The position numbers were made by a program, and so were the translations under genes. The notes under the pieces are model-generated. The model did not search any database, was not told the origin of the DNA, and saw only the letters and a list, made by a program, of their open reading frames with translations. From NCBI GenBank assembly GCA_945905765.1, contig CAMDPZ010000013.1:1-44216 (forward strand): DNA of 44,216 nt, written 5' to 3'. Numbering within the stretch: the stretch's first letter is position 1; each line of letters opens with the position of its first letter. Below, in pieces: positions 1-9,634 of this stretch. Source of the stretch: Nitrospira lenta (GTDB taxonomy: Bacteria; Nitrospirota; Nitrospiria; Nitrospirales; Nitrospiraceae).

Positions 1-2
1 TG

Positions 3-476
3 TGCGGCTGTCCCCTTGAGGTGATCCGGCGAGTCCTCGCGACCTTTCCCGGACTTGAACATGCGTTGGAGATTGTCCGTGAGCGGCGAGGGGTCCGGTT
101 CGTAAACGATTCGAAGGGCACGAATGTCGATGCCACGCTCAAGGCGCTGGAGAGTATCGATCAGCCGATTTGGCTCATTGCCGGAGGGCGGGATAAGGGC
201 GGAGACTTTTCGCGGCTGGCTCAGGCGGTCGGACGGAGGGTCAAGCGTGTGATTCTGATCGGAGAAGCGGCGCCTCTGTTGCGACGGGCATGGGAGGGGG
301 TCGCGACGATAACCGATGCGGCCAGTTTGCAGGAGGCCGTGGATTGCGCGGCGCAGGGGGCTGCGTCCGGCGATGTCGTGTTGTTGTCTCCTTGTTGCGC
401 CAGCTTCGATATGTTCGCGGACTATCAAGACCGTGGTCGTCAATTTAAGACATTGGTTCATGCGTTACCGGCGTGA
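3..476 (+). CDS. murD: UDP-N-acetylmuramoyl-L-alanine--D-glutamate ligase MurD, 3' part
   Basis: MurD adds D-glutamate to UDP-MurNAc-L-Ala in the cytoplasm during peptidoglycan precursor synthesis. Only the C-terminal ligase domain is in the window. The frame is open from base 3, so the true start lies upstream and the first visible GTG at 21 is an internal Val. Family motifs are clear: NDSKGTN near the start of the visible part, GGRDKGGDF in the middle, and SPCCASFDMF followed by YQDRG at the end. The family usually has SPACAS, so the second Cys is a small variation. Visible length is about 157 residues of the usual ~450. ftsW begins 32 bases downstream, in the usual dcw order. Confidence 0.95.
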   Translation, partial: CGCPLEVIRRVLATFPGLEHALEIVRERRGVRFVNDSKGTNVDATLKALESIDQPIWLIAGGRDKGGDFSRLAQAVGRRVKRVILIGEAAPLLRRAWEGVATITDAASLQEAVDCAAQGAASGDVVLLSPCCASFDMFADYQDRGRQFKTLVHALPA

Positions 477-508
477 CGTGCCAGGCAAGGGAGGGGCGGT
501 TCTGAGCA

Positions 509-1705
509 ATGGCGCATCGATCAGCAGGGACCCTGGCGCTTCCATGGTCCCAGACCAGCCAACGATCGGGCAAGCAGCGGGTGGCGGCGGACCACACGCT
601 CTTGGCGGTTACCATGACCCTGGCCCTGGTGGGACTGGTCATGGTGTTCAGCGCGAGCGCCATTGTGGCGGGCAACCGGTTTCACGATTCGGGATTTTTC
701 CTGAAGCGGCAGATCGCCTGGCTCGCTTTCGGCTTTCTCTTGATGCATCTCACGTCGCGCATCGATTACACGCTCTGGAAGAAGCTCTCCATTCCGATGT
801 TGCTGTGTATGCTGCTGCTGCTGGTCATGGTGCTGGTGCCGGGGTTGGGTGTGGCGGCCAAGGGAGCGAGGCGCTGGTTGCGGTTTGGGCCGATCTCGAT
901 GCAGCCGGCGGAAATGGTCAAGCTGGTGGTGGTCATTTATATGGCGTCCTATCTGACCAGAAAAGGGGACAAGATCGCGTCGTTTCGCGAGGGTCTGCTG
1001 CCGGCCCTGATCGTGCTCGGACTGTTGAGCGGACTGGTCTTGCTCGAGCCGGATCTTGGGACGGTCGTGGTGATCGGGCTGGTGACGATCGGGCTCTGTT
1101 TCCTCGCTGGTGCGCGCATTTCCCATCTGGTGACGTTGGCCCTCTGCGCTGTTCCGGTCGTTATGGTGCTGGTCTTGGGATCCAGTTACCGGCGTCAACG
1201 GCTCATGACCTTTCTGGCTCCCTGGAAGGAAGCGTCGGCTGCCGGATTTCAAATTACTCAGTCCTTTCTGGCGTTCGGCAGCGGCGGGCCCTTTGGGGTG
1301 GGGTTGGGCGAGGGCAAGCAGAAGCTCTACTTCCTCCCGGAGGCTCATACGGATTTTGTGTTGTCGCTAGTCGGAGAAGAGTTGGGGCTGGTGGGGACCG
1401 CCACCGTGATCCTGCTTTTTGCGGTGTTCGTCTGGCGGGGTTTTCAGATCGCCGCGCGCGCACGCGTGCCTTTCGGCCGGCATCTGGGCATGGGCATTAC
1501 CCTCTTGATCGGCGGCCAAGCTCTGGTGAATGCGGCGGTGGTGACAGGGCTTTTGCCGACGAAAGGGCTGACCTTGCCGTTCGTCAGCTACGGGGGCTCG
1601 TCGCTCGTGGTCAGTCTGATCGGTGTGGGGATCTTGCTCAGCATTTCTCGCGACCGGCATGCGGGCGGCTCGCGCGGTGGGCGGGGTGGATCGGATCACG
1701 AATGA
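509..1705 (+). CDS. ftsW: Septal peptidoglycan polymerase FtsW (SEDS family)
   Basis: FtsW is the SEDS-family integral membrane glycosyltransferase that polymerises lipid II at the division septum together with a class B PBP. The 398-residue product has a short polar N-terminus and then about ten hydrophobic segments starting near residue 30. SEDS hallmarks are LEPDLGT in the middle, PEAHTDF (Asp282 by my count, matching the essential extracellular-loop Asp as I recall it), GEELG, and LPFVSYGGSS near the C-terminus. FtsW is preferred over RodA because the gene lies between murD and murG. A purine-rich stretch (gggagggg) lies about 14 bases before the ATG. The stop overlaps the murG start as ATGA, suggesting translational coupling. 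The C-terminus is a Gly/Arg-rich tail. Confidence 0.95.
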   Translation: MAHRSAGTLALPWSQTSQRSGKQRVAADHTLLAVTMTLALVGLVMVFSASAIVAGNRFHDSGFFLKRQIAWLAFGFLLMHLTSRIDYTLWKKLSIPMLLCMLLLLVMVLVPGLGVAAKGARRWLRFGPISMQPAEMVKLVVVIYMASYLTRKGDKIASFREGLLPALIVLGLLSGLVLLEPDLGTVVVIGLVTIGLCFLAGARISHLVTLALCAVPVVMVLVLGSSYRRQRLMTFLAPWKEASAAGFQITQSFLAFGSGGPFGVGLGEGKQKLYFLPEAHTDFVLSLVGEELGLVGTATVILLFAVFVWRGFQIAARARVPFGRHLGMGITLLIGGQALVNAAVVTGLLPTKGLTLPFVSYGGSSLVVSLIGVGILLSISRDRHAGGSRGGRGGSDHE

Positions 1706-2820
1706 CGATTGTGATTGCAGCAGGAGGAACCGGGGGCCATCTCTATCCGGCTGTGGCGTTGGCGCGGGAGTTTCTCCGGCGCGACCCAACAACTCAGGTG
1801 CTCTTCGTGGGGACGTCGCGGGGACTGGAATCGAAGGTGCTGGCCCATGAGGGATTCGAGCTGGCCCTGATCAGTGCTCAGCCTGTGATGGGCAAAGGGC
1901 TATTGGGAGCGATGAAAGGGCTGTGCGCCCTGCCGAAAAGTTTGTGGCAATGTTTGAAGATTTTGCGAACGAGACGGACGGATCTGGTGATCGGGATCGG
2001 CGGCTATACCAGTCCGATGGTGCTGCTGGCCGCAGCCTTGACGAGGGTGCCACGCGTGATTCTTGAGCCGAATGCACGGCCCGGTATGGCGAATAAGGCG
2101 GTGGGGCCCTTCGCGCAATTGGTGTTTCTCGGATTCGAGTCCGCGGCCGCGTCGTTCACTCGTTCCAAGGTGCGGGTGACGGGGATTCCGATTCGCAAAG
2201 CTTTTTTGGATTCCGTGCAGCAGGGCCAGGAAAACAGGAAGCCGTTTCATCTGTTGATTTTCGGCGGGAGCCAGGGGGCGAAGGCGATTAATACGGCGGT
2301 GATAGAAGGATTGCCAGAGCTGATGACCCAGTTGCCACAATTGACCGTCACCCATCAGACCGGCGAGTCCGACCAGGTGCGGGTGGCTGAGGCCTATCGT
2401 CGCGCGGGCATCTCCGCTCAGGTGACGCCGTTTCTCTACGACATGCCTGCCGAATTGCGGCAGGCGGATCTCGTGGTGGCGCGAGCCGGGGCCATGACGG
2501 TGGCGGAGCTGACCACATGCGGTAAGCCTGCCATCCTGATTCCTCTGCCCTCCGCCATCTATAACCATCAGATGCAGAACGCCAAAGTCATGGAGGCGGC
2601 AGGGGCCGCAGTCGTGCTTCCGCAAGCGGCGCTCACTGGCTCCACGTTGGCTCGCGCAGTGGCGGCCATTCTCGGAGATCCAGCGCGAGTGCAGGCGATG
2701 GGCGCTGCCAGTTTAGCGATGAGACGAACCGACGCGGCCGAGGTCATCGTCCGCGAATGCTACGCACTCATGGAGGGCCATCATGATGTCGACCGGTCTG
2801 GTAGAGAGGCGGGAGTCTAA
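1702..2820 (+). CDS. murG: UDP-GlcNAc:lipid I GlcNAc transferase MurG
   Basis: MurG transfers GlcNAc from UDP-GlcNAc to lipid I on the inner face of the cytoplasmic membrane, giving lipid II, the substrate of FtsW. The 372-residue product starts [13 protein letters not shown], the Gly-rich N-terminal GT-B loop. Further motifs are [15 protein letters not shown], and the C-terminal donor-site region [10 protein letters not shown] followed by LPSAIYNHQ. The start at 1702 overlaps the ftsW stop (ATGA). The same frame stays open far upstream across ftsW, but that extension is antifamily sequence and was discarded. Length is typical for the family. Confidence 0.95.
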   Translation: MTIVIAAGGTGGHLYPAVALAREFLRRDPTTQVLFVGTSRGLESKVLAHEGFELALISAQPVMGKGLLGAMKGLCALPKSLWQCLKILRTRRTDLVIGIGGYTSPMVLLAAALTRVPRVILEPNARPGMANKAVGPFAQLVFLGFESAAASFTRSKVRVTGIPIRKAFLDSVQQGQENRKPFHLLIFGGSQGAKAINTAVIEGLPELMTQLPQLTVTHQTGESDQVRVAEAYRRAGISAQVTPFLYDMPAELRQADLVVARAGAMTVAELTTCGKPAILIPLPSAIYNHQMQNAKVMEAAGAAVVLPQAALTGSTLARAVAAILGDPARVQAMGAASLAMRRTDAAEVIVRECYALMEGHHDVDRSGREAGV

Positions 2821-2887
2821 TGGTGCAGAGCAACGTCGTCAGGGGCAATCTTCATATCCACCGGTCGGTGGAGTAAGGCGCGCGACC

Positions 2888-4279
2888 ATGTTTCGCAAGA
2901 CGCAACAGATTCATCTAGTCGGCATCGGGGGCTCGGGAATGAGCGGCATCGCCGAGGTGCTGCTGACCCTGGGCTATAAAGTGACGGGCTCCGATCTGCA
3001 GGCCTCTGATACGACGCGGCGATTGGAAGAGCTTGGCGGACGCATCTTCTTCGGCCATCAGGAGTCGAATGTGGGGGAGGCGCAAGTGGTGGTGATCTCC
3101 TCCGCCGTGTCGGCCCAGAATCCTGAGGTGGTGGCGGCGAAGGCCAAACAGATTCCCGTGATTCCGCGGGCCGAGATGCTGGCGGAGCTGATGCGGTTGA
3201 AATTCGGCGTCGCGATTGCCGGCGCCCACGGGAAGACCACGACGACGTCGATGGTGGCCAATGTGCTGGCGCAGGGGGGCTTGGATCCCACCATGGTGAT
3301 CGGGGGCAAGGTGAATGCGCTGGGCAGTCATGCCCGTCTTGGTCGGGGCGATCTCCTCGTGGCGGAAGCGGACGAGAGCGACGGGTCGTTCCTCCGTCTG
3401 TCTCCGACCATCGCCGCCGTGACGAACCTCGACCGGGAACATCTTGAGCATTACGGCAGCATGGAGCGCATCAACGAATGTTTCCTCGAATTCATCAATA
3501 AGGTGCCCTTCTATGGATTGTCCGTGTTGTGCGCGGATGACGACCGGCTGAGGGCGCTGTTTCCGAAGATCGTGAAACGCTATCAGACCTATGGGCTCAG
3601 CGAGCCGGATGGAGTCACGCCGGACTTCTTTGCGACGGACATCAGCTTGAATCAATGGGGCGCCGAGTTCCGCGCGCAGTTCCGCGGACGCAACCTGGGT
3701 CCCTTCCGCCTGGCGGTGCCGGGCCGGCACAATGTCTCCAATGCGCTCGTGGCGATTGCGATCGGGGTCGAGTTGGATGTGCCGGTGGACCTGATTCGAA
3801 AGGCGCTGGCGGCCTACACAGGAGTGGAGCGGCGCTTCCATCTGCGAGGAGAAGTCAACGGGATCATGGTCGTGGACGACTACGGGCACCATCCGACGGA
3901 GATTAAGGCGACCCTGTCCGCCGCGAAACAAGGCTGGGGGGACCGGCGGTTGGTGGTGGTGTTCCAGCCCCATCGCTATACCAGGACGCGCGATCTGCTG
4001 GAGGATTTTGCCAAGGCCTTCGCGCAATCGGACGTGCTGTTTCTGACGGAAATTTATGCGGCAGGCGAGCAGCCGATTCCCGGGGTGTCCGGAGCCAAGC
4101 TGGCCGAGATCGTTCGCGCGGCAGGCCATCCCTCTGTGACTTTTGTGGAACAGAAAGATCAGCTGGTGGAGCAGGTTTTGCCCCATCTGAAATCGGGGGA
4201 TCTCGTCATTACTTTGGGGGCGGGAGATATTTGGAAGACGGGGCCAGGACTCTTGGCCCGTTTGACCCCTCCCGCATGA
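2888..4279 (+). CDS. murC: UDP-N-acetylmuramate--L-alanine ligase MurC
   Basis: MurC attaches L-alanine to UDP-MurNAc, the first amino-acid addition of peptidoglycan precursor synthesis (cytoplasm, ATP dependent). The 463-residue product opens with the Rossmann motif [14 protein letters not shown], then has the Mur-ligase ATP loop [19 protein letters not shown], the DREHLEHYG segment, [10 protein letters not shown] and FQPHRYTRT, in family order. I chose ATG 2888 because the family begins just before the Gly-rich loop. An in-frame ATG at 2783 would add 35 unlike-family residues and overlap the murG end. murB begins 4 bases after the stop. Confidence 0.94.
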   Translation: MFRKTQQIHLVGIGGSGMSGIAEVLLTLGYKVTGSDLQASDTTRRLEELGGRIFFGHQESNVGEAQVVVISSAVSAQNPEVVAAKAKQIPVIPRAEMLAELMRLKFGVAIAGAHGKTTTTSMVANVLAQGGLDPTMVIGGKVNALGSHARLGRGDLLVAEADESDGSFLRLSPTIAAVTNLDREHLEHYGSMERINECFLEFINKVPFYGLSVLCADDDRLRALFPKIVKRYQTYGLSEPDGVTPDFFATDISLNQWGAEFRAQFRGRNLGPFRLAVPGRHNVSNALVAIAIGVELDVPVDLIRKALAAYTGVERRFHLRGEVNGIMVVDDYGHHPTEIKATLSAAKQGWGDRRLVVVFQPHRYTRTRDLLEDFAKAFAQSDVLFLTEIYAAGEQPIPGVSGAKLAEIVRAAGHPSVTFVEQKDQLVEQVLPHLKSGDLVITLGAGDIWKTGPGLLARLTPPA

Positions 4280-4283
4280 TGCC

Positions 4284-5234
4284 ATGACACGAGGTGGGAC
4301 GCGTGCCACGACAGCAGCGAGACAGTCTGCGCGATTCACGCAGGCGGATGTGCGGGCCGCTGTGGCAGGTCTCCGGGGCCCTGTGTTCTTCCAGGCTCCG
4401 TTGCGAGAGTACACCTCATTCAAGATCGGAGGGCCTGCAGATGTGGTGGTGGAACCGGTTGATATTGAGGATGTCTGTCTGGTGGTCCAGCAGGCGCGCG
4501 CACGTAAGGTCCCTCTGTTCGTCGTGGGCGGAACGAATCTGCTCATCCGGGACGGGGGCATCCGCGGCATCGTGGTCAGCCTGGTGCGGCTGCGGGCCAT
4601 CAAGGAAGAACCGGGCCACGTTCTCTATGCCGAAGGGGGAGTGGGGATGCCGACGTTGATCGGCTATGCCATCAAACATTCCCTTGCGGGGCTGGAATGG
4701 GCGGCAGGTATTCCCGGAACGGTGGCTGGTTGTGTGGTGATGAATGCCGGCACGAAGCTCGGGGAAATGAAGGATGCGGTCAAGGCGGTTCGCATGGTGA
4801 ATCTGAAAGGCCAGATCGTGGACCTGGAGGCGGGCCAGATTCCGTTCGAGTATCGCCGGGCGCGGTTGCCGCGCGGCATCGTCGTGGGGGTCTGGCTTCA
4901 ATTGAAGCAGGGTGTCCGGTCTGAGATTGAAAAAGTGGTGAAGGACTACCTCCATTATCGGCGGGATACGCAGCCGCTCGCGATGCCAAGCGCCGGCTGC
5001 GTGTTCAAAAATCCTCCGAACGATTCTGCCGGCCGATTGATCGAGACTGTGGGACTCAAGGGCGCTCGCGTGGGCGATGCGGAAGTGTCGACGAAACATG
5101 CCAACTTTATGGTGAACCGGGGGCAGGCCCGCGCCGCGGACGTGATCGCCCTGATCGGAAAGGTCCGCAGCGCCATTCGCCGGCGGGCCGGCGTGCGGTT
5201 GGACCTTGAACTGAAAATCGTAGGGGAGACGTAG
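4284..5234 (+). CDS. murB: UDP-N-acetylenolpyruvoylglucosamine reductase MurB
   Basis: MurB is the FAD- and NADPH-dependent enzyme that reduces UDP-GlcNAc-enolpyruvate to UDP-MurNAc, the MurC substrate. The 316-residue product has the FAD-binding segments TSFKIGGPAD and GGTNLLIRD, the loop GIPGTVAGCVVMNAG, and SAGCVFKNP, the catalytic segment. That segment carries Cys where E. coli has Ser; both residues are found in the family, so this is not evidence of inactivation. The C-terminal STKHANFMVN motif is intact. About 25 residues precede the recognisable fold, so translation could begin slightly later. murC lies 4 bases upstream and ddl 4 bases downstream, consistent with one operon. Confidence 0.94.
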   Translation: MTRGGTRATTAARQSARFTQADVRAAVAGLRGPVFFQAPLREYTSFKIGGPADVVVEPVDIEDVCLVVQQARARKVPLFVVGGTNLLIRDGGIRGIVVSLVRLRAIKEEPGHVLYAEGGVGMPTLIGYAIKHSLAGLEWAAGIPGTVAGCVVMNAGTKLGEMKDAVKAVRMVNLKGQIVDLEAGQIPFEYRRARLPRGIVVGVWLQLKQGVRSEIEKVVKDYLHYRRDTQPLAMPSAGCVFKNPPNDSAGRLIETVGLKGARVGDAEVSTKHANFMVNRGQARAADVIALIGKVRSAIRRRAGVRLDLELKIVGET

Positions 5235-5238
5235 TGCT

Positions 5239-6240
5239 ATGAGCGATCTTCGTTCGACAGAGCGACCCCTGCTGACCCGTGCCCGCATCGGGGTGTTGAT
5301 GGGCGGGCAATCGGCGGAGCGCGAAGTCTCGCTCCGGACCGGCGCCGCAGTCCATCGGTCGCTGGTGCGCCGCGGTTACGATGCGGTGGCCATCGATGTC
5401 GGTCCGACGCTCTTTCAGGATTTGCGCGAACAGAAGATTGCGGTGGCCTTTCTCTCCTTGCATGGACCGGGCGGAGAAGATGGCGCGATTCAAGGATTCC
5501 TGGAAACGTTGGGCATCCCCTACACCGGCTCCGGCGTCCAGGCCAGCGCGATCGGCATGCATAAAGTGACGACGAAAACGCTCCTGGCGGTGGCGCATAT
5601 TCCCGTGCCGGCCGGCACGGTCGTGAAGCGAGGGGAGAAGGTGGCTAGCGCCAGTTTGCTACGGAAGGCCAAGTTGCGCTGGCCCGTGGTGGTGAAGCCG
5701 GCTTCGCAAGGGTCCACGATTGGCGTCACGATCGTGCGGAAGCCGTCGCAATGGCGCGAGGCGCTGGCCTTGGCCCATCGGTACGATACGGATGCGATGG
5801 TCGAAGCGTATATTCCCGGCCATGAGGTCACGGTCTCGATTATCGGACGGCGCGATGCGGCTCCCTTGGTGCTGCCGGCTGTGGAGATCGTGGCGCCGGG
5901 CGGGTTCTACGATTTTGCGGCAAAGTATGAAAAGGGTAAAACTCAATATCTCTGTCCCGCGCCCTTGTCCGCGGCTGTGACCAAGCAAATTCGGGCGCTG
6001 GCCTTGCGCACCTATGAGGTGCTGGGCTGCGAAGGGGCGGCCCGGGTCGATTTCCGCATCACGCCGCGCGGTCGTCCGTTCGTTTTGGAGATCAATACGG
6101 CGCCGGGCATGACGGAGACGAGTCTGCTGCCGATGGCGGCGGCGAAGGCCACGATCGAGTACGACGAACTGACCGAACGGATTCTGGAGTCGGCGCTCGC
6201 GCGTCTGGATCGTTCGTCGGGGGAAGGAGCCACGTCATGA
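5239..6240 (+). CDS. ddl: D-alanine--D-alanine ligase
   Basis: Ddl joins two D-alanines with ATP to make the dipeptide added by MurF. The 333-residue ATP-grasp protein shows GGQSAEREVS at the N-terminus, LHGPGGEDG, the YTGSG loop, VKPASQGSTIGV, the omega-loop YDFAAKY and the metal-binding EINTAPGMTETSLLP. The omega-loop Tyr that specifies D-Ala (His in vancomycin-resistance ligases) appears retained, so a normal D-Ala-D-Ala product is expected. A ggggaga site lies about 10 bases before the ATG. The stop overlaps ftsQ as ATGA. It is embedded in the dcw cluster, the ddlB-like position. Confidence 0.95.
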   Translation: MSDLRSTERPLLTRARIGVLMGGQSAEREVSLRTGAAVHRSLVRRGYDAVAIDVGPTLFQDLREQKIAVAFLSLHGPGGEDGAIQGFLETLGIPYTGSGVQASAIGMHKVTTKTLLAVAHIPVPAGTVVKRGEKVASASLLRKAKLRWPVVVKPASQGSTIGVTIVRKPSQWREALALAHRYDTDAMVEAYIPGHEVTVSIIGRRDAAPLVLPAVEIVAPGGFYDFAAKYEKGKTQYLCPAPLSAAVTKQIRALALRTYEVLGCEGAARVDFRITPRGRPFVLEINTAPGMTETSLLPMAAAKATIEYDELTERILESALARLDRSSGEGATS

Positions 6241-7106
6241 AGCTGTTCATGCGGAAGCGGTCGGCGCGCAACGCTGGCCCGCGGCTGAATCAATGGAAGG
6301 GCGCGCGCGCCAGTCAGGCCGCCGATCAACGGCAACAGGCGCGCCGGGAAAAATTACTCTCGCGGGGCCGCCGGGCGCTGCGGATAGGGCAATGGATCAT
6401 CGGTCTGGCGGCGCTGACCTGGGGCCTGGCCTTTGTGACTAGAGAGATGGGGCCGGTGCTCCAGGAGTGGCTGGAAATCCAGTCGGTCGAGGTGGAGGGG
6501 ATCCACCATGTGACGAAGCCGGAAGTGGAGGAGTTGCTCGCCTTGAAGCCAGGCATGGGGCTCCATCAGGTCAGCGTCACCTTTCTGGCTGAGCGAGTGA
6601 GGACGCATTCTTGGATTAAAGACGCGGCGGTCGAACGCAGGCTGCCGCATGTGCTGCATGTGACCATCTTAGAGCGCACGCCGTCTGCGATCCTTCGCAC
6701 GGGCGTCGATCATTGGTTGAGCGATGAGGACGGGCATCTCCTGGCCAAGCTGGGCAGCCAGGATGACCCCACGCTGCCTCTGCTGGTCGGACTGGAGTCG
6801 AAGGCTCTGTTGCTGGGCGATCCGCTGGCCCGCCATGCGGTGCAGTCCGGGGTCGTGCTGGCCAAGCTGATCGCCAATACGATCGAGGGGCGGGTCGAAG
6901 TGGATCTCGCGAATCCGGCGAATGTGGTGGCGTCGACCGACGGGGTGCGCTTCCAGTTCGGCAACGATTCCTTGGTTGGGCAGTGGGAACGGTTCCAGAA
7001 AGTGAAGCCATCGTTCCGGGCTGTGGCATTCGATGGGCGGAAGCGCGAGGCAAGCGAGATCGATTTGCGTTACGACAACCGTGTCATTGTGCGTGAAAGG
7101 GGGTGA
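6237..7106 (+). CDS. ftsQ: Cell division protein FtsQ/DivIB
   Basis: FtsQ is a bitopic membrane protein linking the early cytoplasmic divisome to FtsL/FtsB and the septal synthases. The 289-residue product has a basic cytoplasmic N-terminus of about 50 residues, one transmembrane helix around residues 52-70 (WIIGLAALTWGLAFV), then a POTRA domain from about 78 to 150 (IQSVEVEGIHHVT, then LPHVLHVTILERTP) and the FtsQ beta domain. Sequence conservation in this family is low. The call rests on topology, the POTRA pattern and position between ddl and ftsA. The start overlaps the ddl stop by 4 bases and the end overlaps the likely ftsA GTG start. Confidence 0.9.
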   Translation: MKLFMRKRSARNAGPRLNQWKGARASQAADQRQQARREKLLSRGRRALRIGQWIIGLAALTWGLAFVTREMGPVLQEWLEIQSVEVEGIHHVTKPEVEELLALKPGMGLHQVSVTFLAERVRTHSWIKDAAVERRLPHVLHVTILERTPSAILRTGVDHWLSDEDGHLLAKLGSQDDPTLPLLVGLESKALLLGDPLARHAVQSGVVLAKLIANTIEGRVEVDLANPANVVASTDGVRFQFGNDSLVGQWERFQKVKPSFRAVAFDGRKREASEIDLRYDNRVIVRERG

Positions 7107-8347
7107 GGGCTGTGCCGAAGCGTGATCAGATTCTTGTGGGGTTGGATATCGGGACCACGAAGATCTGCGCCATAGTTTCGGAGGTGACCGATGAGGGGAC
7201 CCTCAACATCATCGGGGTCGGAACCAGTCCGTCTCGCGGTCTCCGTAAAGGCGTCGTGGTTGATATCGAGAGCACCGTCGAATCGATCAAGAAAGCGGTC
7301 GAGGAAGCGGAACTCATGGCGGCGGTTCAGATCAACTCCGTCTATACCGGGATTGCGGGCAGTCACATCTCCGCGGAGAACTGTAAGGGCGTGGTGGCGC
7401 TCAAGAAGTCGGAGGTGACGCGGGAGGATATCCAGGGAGCCATCGAGAGTGCGCGGACGCTGGCGGTCATCCCTCACGAACGGCGGATACTCCATGTCCT
7501 GCCGCGCGAATTCACGGTGGACGGGCAAGAGGGGGTGCGGGAGCCCTTGGGGCTCTCCGGCAACCGCCTTGAGGTCAACGTGCATGTGATTACCGGCGCC
7601 GTGACCTCCGCGCAGAACATCATCAAGTGCGTCAATCGCGCGGGGCTGGATGTCGTGGACATCGTGTTGCAGCCCTTGGCCTCCAGTGAAGCGGTCTTGA
7701 GCCTGGAAGAGCGGGATCTGGGCGTGGTCATGGTCGATCTCGGCGGCGGGACGACCGATCTCGCGATTTTCCTCGACGGGAGCATCAGACATTCCGCAGT
7801 GCTGCCGATCGGCGGGCAGAATTTGACGAAGGACCTGGCGATCGGGTTGCTGACCACGCAGACCGAGGCGGAGAAGATCAAGTTACAGTACGGGATCGCC
7901 CGGACCGAATTGGTGCAGGGCGATGAGACGGTGGAAGTGCCGTCGGTCGGGGACCGTCCCGCCAGGACATTTTCGCGCCGTGACGTGGCCGAGATTCTTG
8001 AGCCGCGGGTCGAAGAAATATTCGAGCTGGTCCGCCGGGAAATCGCGCGCGCCGGCTACGAAGGCATGTTGGGGGCCGGGGTGGTGATTACCGGGGGCAC
8101 GTCGCTGCTGGAAGGGATGCCCGATGCGGCAGAGAAGGTCTTGAACCTTCCCGCCCGCCGCGGCGCGCCGTCCGGGATCGGCGGCTTGCGCGAGATCGCC
8201 AGCAATCCCATGCATGCCACGGGAGTCGGCCTGCTGCTCCATGCCAGGCACCATGCCCAGGAGATGGCTACGGCGGGATTGCGCGGTAGGCGGCCGTTGA
8301 GTAAGGCGTTCGATCGTATGAAGTCTTGGATGTTCGAGTTCTTTTAA
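7103..8347 (+). CDS. ftsA: Cell division protein FtsA
   Basis: FtsA is the actin-like ATPase that tethers FtsZ filaments to the membrane. The 414-residue product has the phosphate-1 loop GLDIGTTKICAIV, the 1C domain, VMVDLGGGTTDLAIF (phosphate 2) and GAGVVITGGTSLLEGM (adenosine loop). It ends with a short amphipathic segment, KSWMFEFF, matching the family's membrane-targeting helix. Two GTG starts are possible. The one at 7103 overlaps the ftsQ stop (GTGA) and the one at 7112 is better placed behind the ggggtgaggg stretch. The products differ by three residues. ftsZ follows after 54 bases. Confidence 0.95.
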   Translation: MRAVPKRDQILVGLDIGTTKICAIVSEVTDEGTLNIIGVGTSPSRGLRKGVVVDIESTVESIKKAVEEAELMAAVQINSVYTGIAGSHISAENCKGVVALKKSEVTREDIQGAIESARTLAVIPHERRILHVLPREFTVDGQEGVREPLGLSGNRLEVNVHVITGAVTSAQNIIKCVNRAGLDVVDIVLQPLASSEAVLSLEERDLGVVMVDLGGGTTDLAIFLDGSIRHSAVLPIGGQNLTKDLAIGLLTTQTEAEKIKLQYGIARTELVQGDETVEVPSVGDRPARTFSRRDVAEILEPRVEEIFELVRREIARAGYEGMLGAGVVITGGTSLLEGMPDAAEKVLNLPARRGAPSGIGGLREIASNPMHATGVGLLLHARHHAQEMATAGLRGRRPLSKAFDRMKSWMFEFF

Positions 8348-8401
8348 CTGTGAGGCGAGACGGCAGGCCGTTCCGCGTATTTTATCAAGGGAGGTGTCCC
8401 A

Positions 8402-9595
8402 ATGTTTTCATTCGAAGAGGATGTGGTCTCCCCTGTCCGGATTAAAGTGATCGGTGTCGGTGGCGCCGGCTGTAACGCCATCAACACGATGATTACGTCC
8501 GGATTGGCGCGGGTCGATTTCATTGCGGCGAATACCGATCTGCAGGCGCTGGATCGGTCGCGGGCGTCCTACAAGGTGCAACTGGGGCCCGATCGGACCA
8601 GGGGGCTCGGGGCCGGGGCGAAGCCGGAAGTCGGGAAAGATTCGGCGCTGGAAAGCAAGGATCAGATCCGGGAATGTCTCGAAGGCGCCGACATGGTGTT
8701 CGTGACGGCTGGCATGGGCGGCGGGACCGGGACTGGCGCGGCGCCGATTGTGGCGAGCATCGCGCGCGAACTCGGGATCTTGACGGTTGGAGTCGTGACG
8801 AAGCCGTTTTCCTACGAAGGCCATCGCCGGATGACCCATGCGGATGAAGGGATTCGCGACCTCCGCCGCCATGTGGATACCCTGCTCGTGATTCCGAATC
8901 AGCGCTTGCTGGGCATCGTGGATAAATCTACGCCGCTGCTCGAAGCCTTTAAGGTGGCCGATGATGTGCTCCGCCAGGCGATTCAGGGCATCGCGGATGT
9001 GATCACGACGACCGGCCATGTGAACGTGGACTTTGCCGATGTGCGCACCGTGATGTCCCATACGGGTCGCGCGGTGATGGGCATGGGCGTGGCGCGCGGG
9101 ACGAACCGGGCGATTGAGGCGGCGCAGAAAGCGATCTGCAGTCCCTTGTTGGAGGAAGGCAGTGTCGAGGGAGCGCGCGGGGTGTTGCTGAACATCACCG
9201 GCGGACCGAACATGTCGCTGCACGAGATCGAGGAAGCGGCCATGATCGTCCAGCAGACGGCCGATCCGGAAGCCAACATCATCGTCGGACAGGTGATCAA
9301 CCCCGATATGGGCGACGACCTGGTCGTGACGGTGATTGCCACAGGATTTGAGCGGGAAGAGCTGCCCACGCCGATGCCCGTGATCATGCCGCGGACGGCG
9401 CGCACCGGACAGCAAGTCATGGCTGGCACCGGGGCCCAGACGGGAGAGCGGGTCTCTGACCGGACGAGCAAAGATCTCGACCGCCCGACCTTCTTGCGGC
9501 GGATGAGCGATTCGCGGGAATCGATGGAGCGAGTGGCGGTAGTGGCGGACGATGAGTGGGATGTTCCGACGTTTTTGCGTAAGCAGGTCGATTAA
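8402..9595 (+). CDS. ftsZ: Cell division GTPase FtsZ
   Basis: FtsZ is the tubulin-like GTPase that forms the cytokinetic ring. The 397-residue product shows [10 protein letters not shown] at the N-terminus, the tubulin signature [10 protein letters not shown], the T7 loop region with NVDFADVR, and a C-terminal peptide [12 protein letters not shown], the conserved FtsA/ZipA-binding tail. A linker of about 50 residues rich in Arg, Ser and Thr separates the core from this tail. A near-ideal ribosome-binding site (aagggaggtg) lies 4 bases before the ATG, stronger than others in this cluster and consistent with high expression. It ends the dcw cluster, and pgeF starts 39 bases later. Confidence 0.97.
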   Translation: MFSFEEDVVSPVRIKVIGVGGAGCNAINTMITSGLARVDFIAANTDLQALDRSRASYKVQLGPDRTRGLGAGAKPEVGKDSALESKDQIRECLEGADMVFVTAGMGGGTGTGAAPIVASIARELGILTVGVVTKPFSYEGHRRMTHADEGIRDLRRHVDTLLVIPNQRLLGIVDKSTPLLEAFKVADDVLRQAIQGIADVITTTGHVNVDFADVRTVMSHTGRAVMGMGVARGTNRAIEAAQKAICSPLLEEGSVEGARGVLLNITGGPNMSLHEIEEAAMIVQQTADPEANIIVGQVINPDMGDDLVVTVIATGFEREELPTPMPVIMPRTARTGQQVMAGTGAQTGERVSDRTSKDLDRPTFLRRMSDSRESMERVAVVADDEWDVPTFLRKQVD

Positions 9596-9634
9596 GCCGA
9601 CCGGTTTCCCCAGGGTGAGTCCTGTGAGTAGAGT

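Noticed and set aside
316-1701. Long open frame in the murG frame running across ftsW
   Set aside because: It is out of frame with the clear FtsW product, has low-complexity Gly/Arg-rich translation and no family character. It results from high GC and few stops.
2915-4603. 562-codon antisense open frame across murC
   Set aside because: This is the same codon-bias shadow effect; the sense product is unmistakably MurC.
4980-5020. Cys in place of the catalytic Ser of MurB
   Set aside because: Cys at this position is found in other MurB groups, so it is not evidence of inactivation.
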